From: Kitasatospora xanthocidica
GTDB lineage: Bacteria > Actinomycetota > Actinomycetes > Streptomycetales > Streptomycetaceae
NCBI RefSeq assembly: GCF_014656195.1
Contig: NZ_BNBY01000016.1
Coordinates: 119,575-183,574, forward strand
DNA: 64,000 nt
Direction: 5' to 3'
The stretch's first letter is position 1, and every line of letters starts with the position of its first letter. The position numbers were made by a program, and so were the translations under genes. The notes below the pieces were generated by a model. It was given only the letters and a program-made list of their open reading frames with translations. It was not told where the DNA came from and ran no database searches. Below are positions 25,907 to 34,655 of this stretch, one piece after another.

Positions 25907-27721
25907 ATGACCACCGCGACCCTGCCCGCGCTGATCGCCCGCCAGGCCGAACGGCAGCCCGACGCGCTCGCCGTGACCGACGGCGCCACCATCCTCACCT
26001 ACCGCGAACTCGTCGACGCCGCAGGCCGCTTGGCCGCCGTACTGGCCGACCGGGGGATCGGCCCCGGCAGCGCCGTCGGACTGCTCTGCGCCCGCTCCAC
26101 CCGCCTCGTCGTCGCCCAGCTCGCGATCTGGCGCACCGGCGCCCACGTCCTCCCGCTGGACCCGGCCTACCCGCGCCCGCGGATCGCCGAGATGACCACC
26201 GACGCCGGAGCCCGGCTCGTCCTCGGCGACAAGGCGCTGCTCGCCGAGGCCGGCCTGGCCGAGGACCGGACCCTCGTCCTGACCGAGCACGGCACCGACG
26301 CCACCGGGCCGGCGCTGCCCGACGCCGCCGACCCGGCTGCGCCCGCCCTGGTCTTCTACACCTCCGGCTCCACCGGCCGGGCCAAGGGCGTGCTCGTCCC
26401 GCACCGCGCCGTCGCCGACCTGGTCACCGCCCCGGACGCCATCGCGCTCGGCCCGCGCGACCGGGTGCTGTTCCACTCCGCCGTCACCTTCGACGCCTCC
26501 ACCTTCGAACTGTGGGCCCCGCTGGCCCGCGGCGCCGCCGTCGCCGTCTCCCCGGCCGACCGGCCCACCGCCGAGGAACTCGGCCGCGACGTCGAACGGT
26601 TCGGCGTCACCACCCTGCTGCTCACCAGCGCGCTCTTCCACCACCTGGCCGCCCGCCAGTCGCGGGTCTTCGGGGTGCTGCGGACCCTCGCGGTCGGCGG
26701 CGAGGTGCTCTCGCCCGAGCACGCGGGCGCCGTGCTGCGCGCCTTCCCCTGGCTCGAACTGGTCAACGTCTACGGGCCGACCGAGGCCACCACCTTCACC
26801 ACCCTGCACCGGGTCACCCAGGCCGACTGCGCCGGAGCCGTCCCGATCGGCCGGACCTTCGGCGGTGCCCGGGCCCTCGTCCTGGACGAGCGGCTCGCAC
26901 CGGTGCCGCCGGGCACGGTCGGCGAGCTGTGGATCGCCGGCGACCGCCTCGCCCTCGGCTACCTCAACCGGCCCGAGCTGACCGCCGAGCGCTTCCGCGA
27001 ACTCCCGGATGTCGGGCGGGCCTACCGCAGCGGCGACCTGGTCCGGCAACGGCCGGACGGAGTCCTGGAGTTCCACGGCCGGACGGACGAGCAGGTCAAG
27101 CTGCGCGGCTTCCGGATCGAACCGGGCGAGGTCGAGCACGCGCTGCTGCAACTCCCCGAGGTCGCCGAGGCCGCCGTGGTGGTCCGGCGGGCCGGACAGA
27201 CCGACGCCGCCCTGACCGCCTGCGTCGTCCTCGCCGAGGGCGCCGGACCGGCCGTCGACGCGCTGCGCGCCCGGCTCGCCGAGCGGCTGCCCGCCCACCT
27301 GGTGCCCACCGCCTGGACCGTGCTCGACGCGCTGCCGCTGACCGGTACCGGGAAGGTCGACCGGAGGGCGCTCGCCGACGGCGACACGGCCGAGGGCCGG
27401 TCCGCCGGGGGCGGCGAACTCACCCCGATCCAGCAGGTCGTCGCCGAGGCCTGGAGCCGGGCCCTGGAGCGTCCGATCACCGACCCGGCCGCCGACTTCC
27501 TCGCCGAGGGCGGGCACTCGCTGCTCGCCATGTGGGTCGTCGACGACCTGCGCGAGGACCTGGGCGTCGAGCTGTCGCTCGCCGACTTCCTCGACCACCC
27601 GACCGTCGCCGGGCAGGCGGAGCTGCTCGAACGGGCGCTGCGGGACGCCGACGGGCCGCAGGATCCGGCTCACGGCGCCGACGCACCGGCCGGAACCGCC
27701 ACTTCAGGAGAAAGCCGGTGA
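25907..27721 (+). CDS. NRPS adenylation-thiolation protein (A-T), second of two
   Basis: 604 residues; ATG 25907 follows GGAAGGG. A3 TSGSTGRAKG (from 152), TFDASTFELW (A4), VNVYGPTEATT (A5), YRSGD (A7), LRGFRIEPGEVE (A8), A10 Lys483 in GTGKVDR; carrier Ser538 in EGGHSLLAMWV. The specificity code read by hand is D-A-F-L-A-G-V-T-F-K. The D-A-F-x-x-G-x-T-F-K frame resembles Val/Ile-type codes, so a branched aliphatic residue is plausible but not firm. The gene overlaps the next by GTGA. Like its neighbour it lacks a condensation domain. Confidence 0.95.
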   Translation: MTTATLPALIARQAERQPDALAVTDGATILTYRELVDAAGRLAAVLADRGIGPGSAVGLLCARSTRLVVAQLAIWRTGAHVLPLDPAYPRPRIAEMTTDAGARLVLGDKALLAEAGLAEDRTLVLTEHGTDATGPALPDAADPAAPALVFYTSGSTGRAKGVLVPHRAVADLVTAPDAIALGPRDRVLFHSAVTFDASTFELWAPLARGAAVAVSPADRPTAEELGRDVERFGVTTLLLTSALFHHLAARQSRVFGVLRTLAVGGEVLSPEHAGAVLRAFPWLELVNVYGPTEATTFTTLHRVTQADCAGAVPIGRTFGGARALVLDERLAPVPPGTVGELWIAGDRLALGYLNRPELTAERFRELPDVGRAYRSGDLVRQRPDGVLEFHGRTDEQVKLRGFRIEPGEVEHALLQLPEVAEAAVVVRRAGQTDAALTACVVLAEGAGPAVDALRARLAERLPAHLVPTAWTVLDALPLTGTGKVDRRALADGDTAEGRSAGGGELTPIQQVVAEAWSRALERPITDPAADFLAEGGHSLLAMWVVDDLREDLGVELSLADFLDHPTVAGQAELLERALRDADGPQDPAHGADAPAGTATSGESR

Positions 27722-30576
27722 CCCCCGTGGACCAGGCCGACCTGCTGCGCCGCGCCCGCAGCCGCCGGAGCGCCGCCACCGCCGCGCCCCGGCATTCCGC
27801 CGGGACCGACGGCCCGGCCCCGCTCTCCCACGCCCAGCAGCGGATGTGGCTGATGGACCACCTCGGCCAGGGCGGCGCCCTCTACAACGTGCCGATCGCC
27901 GCCCGGCTGCGCGGCCCGCTCGACCGGGTCGCCCTCGCCGCCGCGATCACCGGACTCACCGAGCGGCACGCCGTCCTGCGCACCCGCTACCCGCGCCGGG
28001 GCGGACAGCCGTACCAGCAGATCGACCCGTCGGCCCCGGTGCCGCTGCCGGTCGTGGACGCCGGGACGGAGCCGGCGGCCGCCGAACAGCTCGCCGCCGA
28101 AGCCGCCCGTCCGTTCGACCTCGCGGCCGGTCCGGTGCTGCGCGCCCTGCTGCTGCGGCACGGCCATCAGGATCACACCCTGGTTCTGACGATCCATCAC
28201 ATCGCGGTCGACGGCGGCTCACTGCCCGTCCTGGCCGCGGACCTGGCCGCGCTCTACGCCGCCGCCCGTGACGGCGTGCCGCCGCAACTCCCGGCTCCCG
28301 GGCCGTCGTACGCCGACCACGCCCGCCAGGAGCGCGCCCGGGACGCCGAGTTGACGGCCGCGGCCGACACCATCGCCGCCCGACTGGCCGGCGCCCGCCC
28401 GCCCGCACTGCTGCGGCCGGTGCCGCCCGGCGCCCGCGAACGCCGGGCCGCGCTGCACGCCGCGCCGCTGGACCCCGCCGTCGTGGCGGCCCTGCGCGGC
28501 CTCGGCGCCCGGCACGGTGCCACGCTGTTCACCGTCGTGCTGGCCGCCGCGTTCGCCACCCTGCGGACCGCCGCCGGGCAGGACGACCTGGTCCTCGGCT
28601 GCGCCAGCGGCCACCGGGCCCGGCCCGAGCTGCGGAACACCGTCGGCCTCGGGGTCAACACCCTCGCGGTGCGGGTCGCCCCGACCGGGGACCCGTCGTT
28701 CGCGGAGCTGCTGGCGACGGTGCGCGGCGAGCTGCTCGACGCCCAGCAGCACCACGAGGTGCCGTTCGACCTCGTGGTCGAGCGGCTCGGCGCGGCGGCC
28801 CGCCGCGCGGACGGCACCCCGCTGCTCTCGGTCACCTGCGACCTCGTCCAGCCCGGCGCGCCGCTGACGCTGCCCGGCCTCGACGCCGAGCACGTGGAAC
28901 TCGACCTGGGGCTGGCCAAGTTCGGGCTGGCCATGCTGGTCGAGGACGGTCCGGCACCGCGCTGCCTGGTCCAGCACGACCGGGACGCGCTGGACGAGGC
29001 CACCGCGGGGAAGCTGCTCGACGGCTTCGCCGCCGTGCTCACCGCCGTGGCCACGGGCGCGGACCCGAGGCTGTCCGAGCTGCCCGGCACCCTGCTGGCC
29101 GCCGGCGAACACCCGCTGGTGGAAGCCCTGTTGAGCGACCCCGGGGTGGTCGAGGCGGCCGTCGTCGAGAACGCCGGCCCGGCGGGGGAGGGCCCGCCGC
29201 TCGCCTACGCCGTGGTCCGCGGACCGGTCGCCCCGAACGGCGCCCAGCTGCGGGCCGCCCTGCGCGGACGCCTCCCCGCCGCCGAACTGCCGCTCGCCGT
29301 CACCCTGGTGGACCGGATCCCCCGGAACCCCGACGGCACCCCCGACCACGGCCGGCTGCCCGGCGCCACCCGCCTCGGGGAAGGCCCGCCCCCGGGAGCC
29401 CCGGGAGCCCCGGCCCCGGAAGGCCCGGTCGACACCGTCCGGACGGCCTTCGGCGAACTGCTCGGCACCACGCCGCCCGCCGACGGTGACTTCTTCGCCC
29501 TCGGCGGCCACTCCCTGATCGCCGTCCAGCTCGCCGAACGCCTGCGCACCCGCACCGGACTGCCGCTCACCGGCCTCGACATCCTGGAACAGCGCACCCC
29601 GCGCGCCCTCGCCGCCCTGCTCGCCGGCCGCGAGGACGAGCGCCGCTCCGCCCTCGCCCGCACCGGCGCCCGCCCGGGCCTCCGGGCCCGTACCGGCACC
29701 GTCCTGCTCACCGGCGCCACCGGCGGAGTCGGCGCGGCGGTCCTCCAGGAGCTGATGGCCCAGGGCCGGCCGGTCCGGGTCCTGGTCCGGCCCGAGTCCG
29801 CCCACCTGCCCGCCCTGAACGGCGCCGAGGTGGCGGAGGGCGACCTCGCCGACCTCGACAGCCTGCGGCGCGCCGTCGAGGGCGTGGACGCCGTCATCCA
29901 CTCCGCCTGCACCTTCACCGACCACGCCACCGACGTGGCCGCGATGCGCGCCCTGGTGGACGGCTGGCGCGGCGGCCCGTTCGTCTTCGTCAGCAGCATC
30001 GACGCGTACGGCCGCCCGGCGGGCACCGAGGTCCCCGACGGCGCCCCGAGCGGCGAGGCGGTCACCGCGTACGGACAGGCCAAGCTGGACTGCGAGCGGA
30101 TCCTGTTCGAGGCCGCCGGAGCCGGGGCCGGCCGCGGTCCGGTCACCGCCGTCCGCGCCCCCATCGTCTGGGGCCCGCACCACCGCCTGCGCGACCAGCT
30201 CCGCTGGGGCTCCACCGGCGACCTCTACCAGGCCGCCCTGGCCGGCCGGCCGATCGGCCTGCCCGCCGCCGACGACCGGTACGGCGCCTCCTGGGTGCAC
30301 GCCGCAGCCCTGGCCCGCGCACTCGCCACCTGCGCCGCACCGGACCACCCGGCGGCCGGGCGGGTCGTCAACGCGGTGAGCGGACACGTCTCCTGGGCGG
30401 AGTTCACCACCGAACTGGTCCGCCTCCTCGGCTCCGCCAGCCCGGTCCTGGTCGGCCCCGACGCCGACGAGGAACTGCGCCGCCCCTGGCGCTACCGGGC
30501 CGACGCGCTCGCCGTCCCGCTCACCCCCGAACCGGGCGAGACCTGGCGCGAGGTCCTGGCGGCGATGGTCGGCTGA
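27718..30576 (+). CDS. NRPS terminal protein: C - A-domain C-terminal remnant - T - SDR/reductase
   Basis: 952 residues; GTG 27718 overlaps the previous stop and has AGGAG 7 bases upstream. Condensation domain (about 35-430) with canonical HHIAVDG (160-166). Residues about 464-549 (VEALLSDPGVVEAAVVE...LRAALRGRLPAAELPLAVTLVDRIPRNPDGTPDHGRLP) match only the small C-terminal subdomain of an adenylation domain; the A10 Lys is Thr541, so it cannot adenylate. The carrier site is Ser599 in LGGHSLIAVQL. From about 660, a Rossmann domain (LLTGATGGVGAAV) has Ser-Tyr-Lys residues (VSSIDAYG, AYGQAKLD), like an extended SDR. It probably releases the chain reductively, since no thioesterase is present. Confidence 0.93.
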   Translation: MTPVDQADLLRRARSRRSAATAAPRHSAGTDGPAPLSHAQQRMWLMDHLGQGGALYNVPIAARLRGPLDRVALAAAITGLTERHAVLRTRYPRRGGQPYQQIDPSAPVPLPVVDAGTEPAAAEQLAAEAARPFDLAAGPVLRALLLRHGHQDHTLVLTIHHIAVDGGSLPVLAADLAALYAAARDGVPPQLPAPGPSYADHARQERARDAELTAAADTIAARLAGARPPALLRPVPPGARERRAALHAAPLDPAVVAALRGLGARHGATLFTVVLAAAFATLRTAAGQDDLVLGCASGHRARPELRNTVGLGVNTLAVRVAPTGDPSFAELLATVRGELLDAQQHHEVPFDLVVERLGAAARRADGTPLLSVTCDLVQPGAPLTLPGLDAEHVELDLGLAKFGLAMLVEDGPAPRCLVQHDRDALDEATAGKLLDGFAAVLTAVATGADPRLSELPGTLLAAGEHPLVEALLSDPGVVEAAVVENAGPAGEGPPLAYAVVRGPVAPNGAQLRAALRGRLPAAELPLAVTLVDRIPRNPDGTPDHGRLPGATRLGEGPPPGAPGAPAPEGPVDTVRTAFGELLGTTPPADGDFFALGGHSLIAVQLAERLRTRTGLPLTGLDILEQRTPRALAALLAGREDERRSALARTGARPGLRARTGTVLLTGATGGVGAAVLQELMAQGRPVRVLVRPESAHLPALNGAEVAEGDLADLDSLRRAVEGVDAVIHSACTFTDHATDVAAMRALVDGWRGGPFVFVSSIDAYGRPAGTEVPDGAPSGEAVTAYGQAKLDCERILFEAAGAGAGRGPVTAVRAPIVWGPHHRLRDQLRWGSTGDLYQAALAGRPIGLPAADDRYGASWVHAAALARALATCAAPDHPAAGRVVNAVSGHVSWAEFTTELVRLLGSASPVLVGPDADEELRRPWRYRADALAVPLTPEPGETWREVLAAMVG

Positions 30577-30592
30577 GCCGACCGCCCCGGCA

Positions 30593-30634
30593 CCGGGCGG
30601 AGGGGTCCTCCGGGCAGCGGACCCCTCCGCCCGG
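30593..30634. terminator. Strong terminator closing the NRPS operon
   Basis: Perfect 16-bp arms CCGGGCGGAGGGGTCC and GGACCCCTCCGCCCGG around a 10-base loop. The right arm ends exactly at the stop codon of the convergent gene, so it can serve both transcripts. Confidence 0.9.
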
Positions 30635-31153
30635 CTACCTCAAGCGCCGCACCTGCCGCACCTGCCGCAGCCGGTCCGCGGCGACGTTGCGGATGCGCCG
30701 GGTGCGCCCGCCCCCGGCCAGGACGGTCAGCGCGGCGGCGGACGATCCCCGCTCGGCCGTCCGCAGCTGCAGCCAGTTCGACGCCGACAGCAACTGCTCG
30801 GCCTCCCAGGGCTCGTCCAGCTCCATCGCCCGCGCCAACGCCCAGTCCGCCAGACGCCGGGCGGCGAACCCGTCCACCGCCACCACTCCGGCCAACTCCC
30901 GGTGCCAGTCCGGGAACCCCGGGTCCGTCAGCAGCTCCGCCGCCCGCCGGTCCAGGTGCTCGCACACCGCGCTGCCCGCCATCGCCCGATCGGGATCGCC
31001 CAGCACCCGCCGCACCAGCGCCACCGCGTCCTCCGGCGCCACCTCGGCGAACTCCCGCCGGTAGCGGGCGAAGCGCACGTGCTCGTCCGGGTGGGGGTCG
31101 GGCCCGACCGGTGCTGTGCCCCCTTCGACGGGAACCACCTCGCCCACCGTCAC
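30635..31153 (-). CDS. Conserved hypothetical protein
   Basis: 172 residues from GTG 31153, overlapping the upstream gene's stop by GTGA. Largely alpha-helical and soluble: FARYRREFAEVAPEDAVALVRRVLGDPDRAMAGSAVCEHLDRRAAELL, then LADWALARAMELDEPWEAEQLLSASNWLQLRTAERG and a basic C-terminus (GRTRRIRNVAADRLRQVRQVRRLR). I do not recognise a named domain; the look is of a small helical scaffold protein common in Streptomyces. Coupling to the next gene upstream suggests they act together. Not obviously part of the NRPS locus, which it faces. Confidence 0.75.
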   Translation of the reverse strand: MTVGEVVPVEGGTAPVGPDPHPDEHVRFARYRREFAEVAPEDAVALVRRVLGDPDRAMAGSAVCEHLDRRAAELLTDPGFPDWHRELAGVVAVDGFAARRLADWALARAMELDEPWEAEQLLSASNWLQLRTAERGSSAAALTVLAGGGRTRRIRNVAADRLRQVRQVRRLR

Positions 31154-31629
31154 TCCAGCAGCCACTCGACGCCCTCCTCCGGCACCCACGGGAACGGCAC
31201 CTGCGGCCAGCGGGCCGCCGCCCAGGCGTCGACGTCGACCGCGAGGACGGCGTCGACGAACGCCGCCGGCGGCCGGTAGCCGTGCGCGGTGACGTAGTGG
31301 CCGATCAGGAACGGCGCCGCGTAGGCGATCGACGGCGCGCCCGGGATCCGGATCTCGCCGTTGCCCTCCGGTCCCTCGCCCGGCGGACAGAGGTCGCACT
31401 CGTGCACGCCGAGGCACACGTTCATCCACTGCACCTGCTGGACGGCCGCCAGCTTCGCCACGAACCCGGCCGGCACCTCCCCGGTCGGGTACGGCTCGCC
31501 CGCCTGCAACCAGCCCACGTTCAACCTGGTGTAGGCGGGTGCGTACCAGAGCGCGAAGACGCCGGACTCGGGGTCCGTGAACCCGTCCTCGGGACGGTAG
31601 GCGTACTCGGTGAGATCCTCGTAGAACAC
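31150..31629 (-). CDS. Conserved hypothetical protein with CxxC motif
   Basis: 159 residues from GTG 31629. The pattern FYEDLTEYAYR...LNVGWLQAGEPYPTGEVPAGFVAKL...HECDLCPPGEGPEGNGEIRIPG...YAAPFLIGHYVTAHGYRPPAAFVDAVL recurs in many actinobacterial proteins of unknown function. The CDLC plus nearby His residues could bind a metal or form a disulfide, but this is not shown. No signal peptide or membrane helix. It is the first gene of a two-gene unit. Only a weak ribosome site is seen at GTG 31629; no other start is in frame nearby. Confidence 0.8.
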   Translation of the reverse strand: MFYEDLTEYAYRPEDGFTDPESGVFALWYAPAYTRLNVGWLQAGEPYPTGEVPAGFVAKLAAVQQVQWMNVCLGVHECDLCPPGEGPEGNGEIRIPGAPSIAYAAPFLIGHYVTAHGYRPPAAFVDAVLAVDVDAWAAARWPQVPFPWVPEEGVEWLLE

Positions 31630-32002
31630 CGACGCATCATGCCCGACCGGCCCGGCCGCCCGGGGGCTGGGGTCTCGGCCCTCGCCGAGGGTGACGGCCC
31701 TGGAACGGCCGGTCGTGGTGCCGCGAAGGAACAGGTGGCGCGTTCCCCGGCGGAGGGGTTCGGTGGAGGGGTTCGGCGGGGGTGGCCGGCGGGGGTGACC
31801 GGAGCCCCTCGCGGTGCCCGACGTACCGTGGGGCGTCGACTCGGCTGCGGGCGGGGCGAGTTGTCGCGCTGGCGTCGCCCCCGGCTCACACGGGCCCTGG
31901 GGCACGTGGGGCCCCCGAGACGGGAGGTGACACCGTGACGGTCGGTGTGCGACCCTGCAGCTCGCGCGCCGTTCCGCGCGCGGGGAGCCGGGGGGTTCGT
32001 AG
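31630..32002. other. Divergent intergenic region, no gene seen
   Basis: 373 bp between the hypothetical pair and the DUF4129/MoxR operon. It must hold promoters in both directions. Short repeats such as CGGAGGGGTTCGG (31753-31777) are present; no recognisable operator. Confidence 0.4.
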
Positions 32003-32959
32003 ATGAGCGGTGGGGCGCCGGCGCGAACGCGCGGGCGGGGTGGTCGGCCGGCGGGCGTGCTGCTGGTCGTCGTCGGGCTGGTGACCGCCGCCGCGGCGCT
32101 GCGGCCCGAGGGCGGGCTGCTGGGGACGGTGGCCACCGGGCCGGTGGGCGGCCTCGGGTTCGTGGTGCTGCTCGTGCTCGGCTGGGGCGCGCTGGTCGGC
32201 AGGTTCGCGGTGCGCTTCCGTGAGGAGGTCCGGCATCTGGACGGGCCGACACCCCGGGCCGATCGCCTGCGGGAGACGGCCATGGTCCTGCTGCCGGTGG
32301 CGGCCGTCGTGGTGCCGGTCCTCCTGCTGGTCCTGCAGGGCCGCACCTCAGGGGCGCCCGAGGTGCCGCATCCCCCGCTGCCGGACTTCAGCCCCCAGCC
32401 GGTCCCCGCGGCCACGACGGCGCCGGTCCCCGTGGACGCCGCGGGCGCGGCCGGGCTGCTGCTCACCGCGTTGTTGGCCCTGGCGGGAGTGGCCGCGGTG
32501 GTCCTCGCCGTCGTCGTCGCGGTCCGGCTGAGCCGGTGGACCCGGCGCCCGGAGACACCCGAACTGCCGGCCGTCGAAGCCGCGCCCGCCGACCCCGAAG
32601 CCGCCCTCGCCGAGGCCGTCGACTCCGGCCTCAGGGCGCTCGCGGGAGCGGACGCCCGAGCGGCGGTGATCGCCTGCTACGCGGCGATGGAGGGCTCGTT
32701 GGCCGCCTCCGGCCTGCCCAGGCAGTCCTGGGAGAGCCCGACCGAGCTGCTGCGGCGCGCGCTGTCCGACGAGCGGATCGACGCCGCCGGGGCACGGGAG
32801 CTCACCGCGCTGTTCCGTGAGGCCCGGTACTCGACCCACCCGATGGACGACGGCCAGGTGCGCCGGGCCCGTACGGCGCTGGACGCCATCGCCGCCCGGC
32901 TCGCGGCCGCCGAACCTCCGGCGGCCGCGGCGGCCCCCGCCCCGGGGGAGCGGCGTTGA
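32003..32959 (+). CDS. DUF4129 domain membrane protein
   Basis: 318 residues. Four hydrophobic helices (about residues 15-35, 45-65, 90-112, 145-175), then a cytoplasmic DUF4129 domain: LAEAVDSGLRALAGADARAAVIACYAAMEGSLAASGLPRQSWESPTELLRRAL...LTALFREARYSTHPM, the characteristic E.P.E.L.R....L..LF..ARYS pattern. In other bacteria DUF4129 is fused to or neighbours transglutaminase-like proteins in MoxR/DUF58 operons. First gene of a five-gene overlapping operon running to 36831. An Ala/Pro-rich tail ends the protein. Confidence 0.93.
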   Translation: MSGGAPARTRGRGGRPAGVLLVVVGLVTAAAALRPEGGLLGTVATGPVGGLGFVVLLVLGWGALVGRFAVRFREEVRHLDGPTPRADRLRETAMVLLPVAAVVVPVLLLVLQGRTSGAPEVPHPPLPDFSPQPVPAATTAPVPVDAAGAAGLLLTALLALAGVAAVVLAVVVAVRLSRWTRRPETPELPAVEAAPADPEAALAEAVDSGLRALAGADARAAVIACYAAMEGSLAASGLPRQSWESPTELLRRALSDERIDAAGARELTALFREARYSTHPMDDGQVRRARTALDAIAARLAAAEPPAAAAAPAPGERR

Positions 32960-33507
32960 GCGGCGCCGCGCCTCGACGCGAGGGGCCTGAGGGCGCTCCC
33001 GGGGACGGGACCGGCCGCGAACTCGCCCGGCCGGGCTCGGTCCGCCACAGCCTGATCGAGCTGGCGCTGCCCGCCGTCCTCGCCGAGGTGCTGTTCGGCC
33101 TGGTCGGCGGGTGGCCCGGGGCGGGCGCCGGCGCGGTCCTGCTGACCGTGACCGGGCTGCTCGTCGCCCTCCGGGTGGCCGGAGCGGGATCCGGGGCCCG
33201 CACGCTGCGCAACCGGGCGTGGCAGATGGAGGCGTACGAGCCCGGCCTCGGTGACTGGCGCTGGACGGTCCGTCAAGGGCTCGACCCCGAGGGGGACCCC
33301 GGGCCGCTGCGCTTCCGCCTCCAGCGGCTGTACGCGGTCCGGCTCACGGAGGTCCACGGCCTGGACCCGTGGGCCGACGGCGAGCGGGTGGCCGAACTCC
33401 TCGGGCCCCGGCTGTGGCCGTGGATCGACCCGTCGGGGCCCGCCCCGGCCGAGGCCTTCCCGGCGGAGGTGCTGCGCGAGCTCGTTGACCGGCTCGACTC
33501 CCTGTGA
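32956..33507 (+). CDS. Small membrane-anchored protein of the MoxR operon
   Basis: 183 residues from a TTG start overlapping the upstream stop (TTGA). Two hydrophobic helices (about 33-75: LIELALPAVLAEVLFGLVGG, AGAVLLTVTGLLVALRVAG) are followed by a cytoplasmic domain with WRWTVRQGLDP and a C-terminal helix. I recognise it only by position: proteins of this size and layout accompany DUF4129 and MoxR in actinobacteria. No catalytic motif seen. Confidence 0.82.
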   Translation: MSGAAPRREGPEGAPGDGTGRELARPGSVRHSLIELALPAVLAEVLFGLVGGWPGAGAGAVLLTVTGLLVALRVAGAGSGARTLRNRAWQMEAYEPGLGDWRWTVRQGLDPEGDPGPLRFRLQRLYAVRLTEVHGLDPWADGERVAELLGPRLWPWIDPSGPAPAEAFPAEVLRELVDRLDSL

Positions 33508-33572
33508 CCCACCGCGTTCCGGGGCGGCCACGCCACCCACCACCGTTGACCGAACCGTTCTGCAGGAGCGTC

Positions 33573-34655
33573 ATGTCCGACCTTTCGACCAGCCCCAACG
33601 GCTCCGCCCCGTCCGTACCCGGGCCCGGCGGTCCGGCCGCGCCCGCCGCCGTCCCGGGAGGAGCCGTCCCCGTAGCCTCGCCGCCGCTGACCCCGCAGCA
33701 GGCCGGTGAGCGGGCCCGTGCGGTGATCGCGGAGATCGAACGGGCCGTGGTCGGCAAGCCCGAGGCCCTGCGGCTGGTCATGCTCGGCGCCCTCGCCGGC
33801 GGGCACGTCCTGATCGAGGACCTGCCCGGACTCGGCAAGACCCTGCTGGCCCGCTCCTTCGCGACCACCCTCGGCCTGGACTTCCGCCGGATCCAGTTCA
33901 CCCCCGACCTGCTGCCCTCGGACGTCACCGGCGCGCCCTTCTACGAGCGCGGCACCGGCGAGATGGTGTTCCGGCCGGGACCGCTGTTCACCCAGCTGCT
34001 GCTGGCCGACGAGATCAACCGGACCCCGCCCAAGACCCAGGCCGCCCTGCTGGAGGCGATGGCCGAGGGGCAGGTCTCCGTCGACGGCGCCACCCGCCGC
34101 CTGCCGGACCCCTTCCTGGTCATCGCCACCGCCAACCCGATCGAGTACGAGGGCACCTACTCCCTCCCCGAGGCCCAGCTCGACCGATTCCTGCTGCGCG
34201 TGCGCATGGGCTACCTCCCCACCGCCACGGAGGCGGCGATGCTGCGCGCCAGGATCGACCGGGCGGCCCCCGAGCCGCTCCTGGAGACCGTGGCCGGTCC
34301 GGCGGAACTGCTCGCCATGCGCGCCGCGGTGGAACGGGTGGAGGTCGACGACGACCTGGTCGAGTACGTCATCGCCCTCGTCGACGCGACCCGCCACGAC
34401 CAGCAGATCCAGGTCGGCGCCTCGCCCCGCGGCGGCCTGGCGCTGATCCAACTGGCCCGCGCCCACGCCATGGTGGAGGGCCGCGACTACCTGACGCCCG
34501 AGGACGTCAAGGCGCTCGCCGGCCCGGCCCTGGCCCACCGGATCACGCTCAAGCCGGAACTGTGGGTACGCCAGATCGAGGCGGACGACGTGATGGCCCG
34601 GCTGGTCGCCTCCGTCCCGGCACCGCGGACGCTGCCCCGCGCGGGGACCCGGTGA
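33573..34655 (+). CDS. MoxR-family AAA+ ATPase
   Basis: 360 residues; ATG 33573 follows AGGAG. After a Pro/Ser-rich leader, the AAA+ core has Walker A EDLPGLGKTLLARSF, Walker B LLLADEINR, sensor/arginine-finger region (FLVIATANPIEYEGTYSLPEAQLDRF) and the C-terminal lid with ASPRGGLALIQLARAHAMVEGRDYLTPEDV. This is a classical MoxR (PF07726-type) chaperone-like ATPase, which remodels or inserts cofactors into partner proteins, typically with a DUF58/VWA-like partner. That partner follows immediately with a GTGA overlap. Confidence 0.96.
   Translation: MSDLSTSPNGSAPSVPGPGGPAAPAAVPGGAVPVASPPLTPQQAGERARAVIAEIERAVVGKPEALRLVMLGALAGGHVLIEDLPGLGKTLLARSFATTLGLDFRRIQFTPDLLPSDVTGAPFYERGTGEMVFRPGPLFTQLLLADEINRTPPKTQAALLEAMAEGQVSVDGATRRLPDPFLVIATANPIEYEGTYSLPEAQLDRFLLRVRMGYLPTATEAAMLRARIDRAAPEPLLETVAGPAELLAMRAAVERVEVDDDLVEYVIALVDATRHDQQIQVGASPRGGLALIQLARAHAMVEGRDYLTPEDVKALAGPALAHRITLKPELWVRQIEADDVMARLVASVPAPRTLPRAGTR

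Noticed and set aside
25172..27673. 833-residue minus-strand frame
   Set aside because: Shadow of the two A-T genes; no recognisable protein features.
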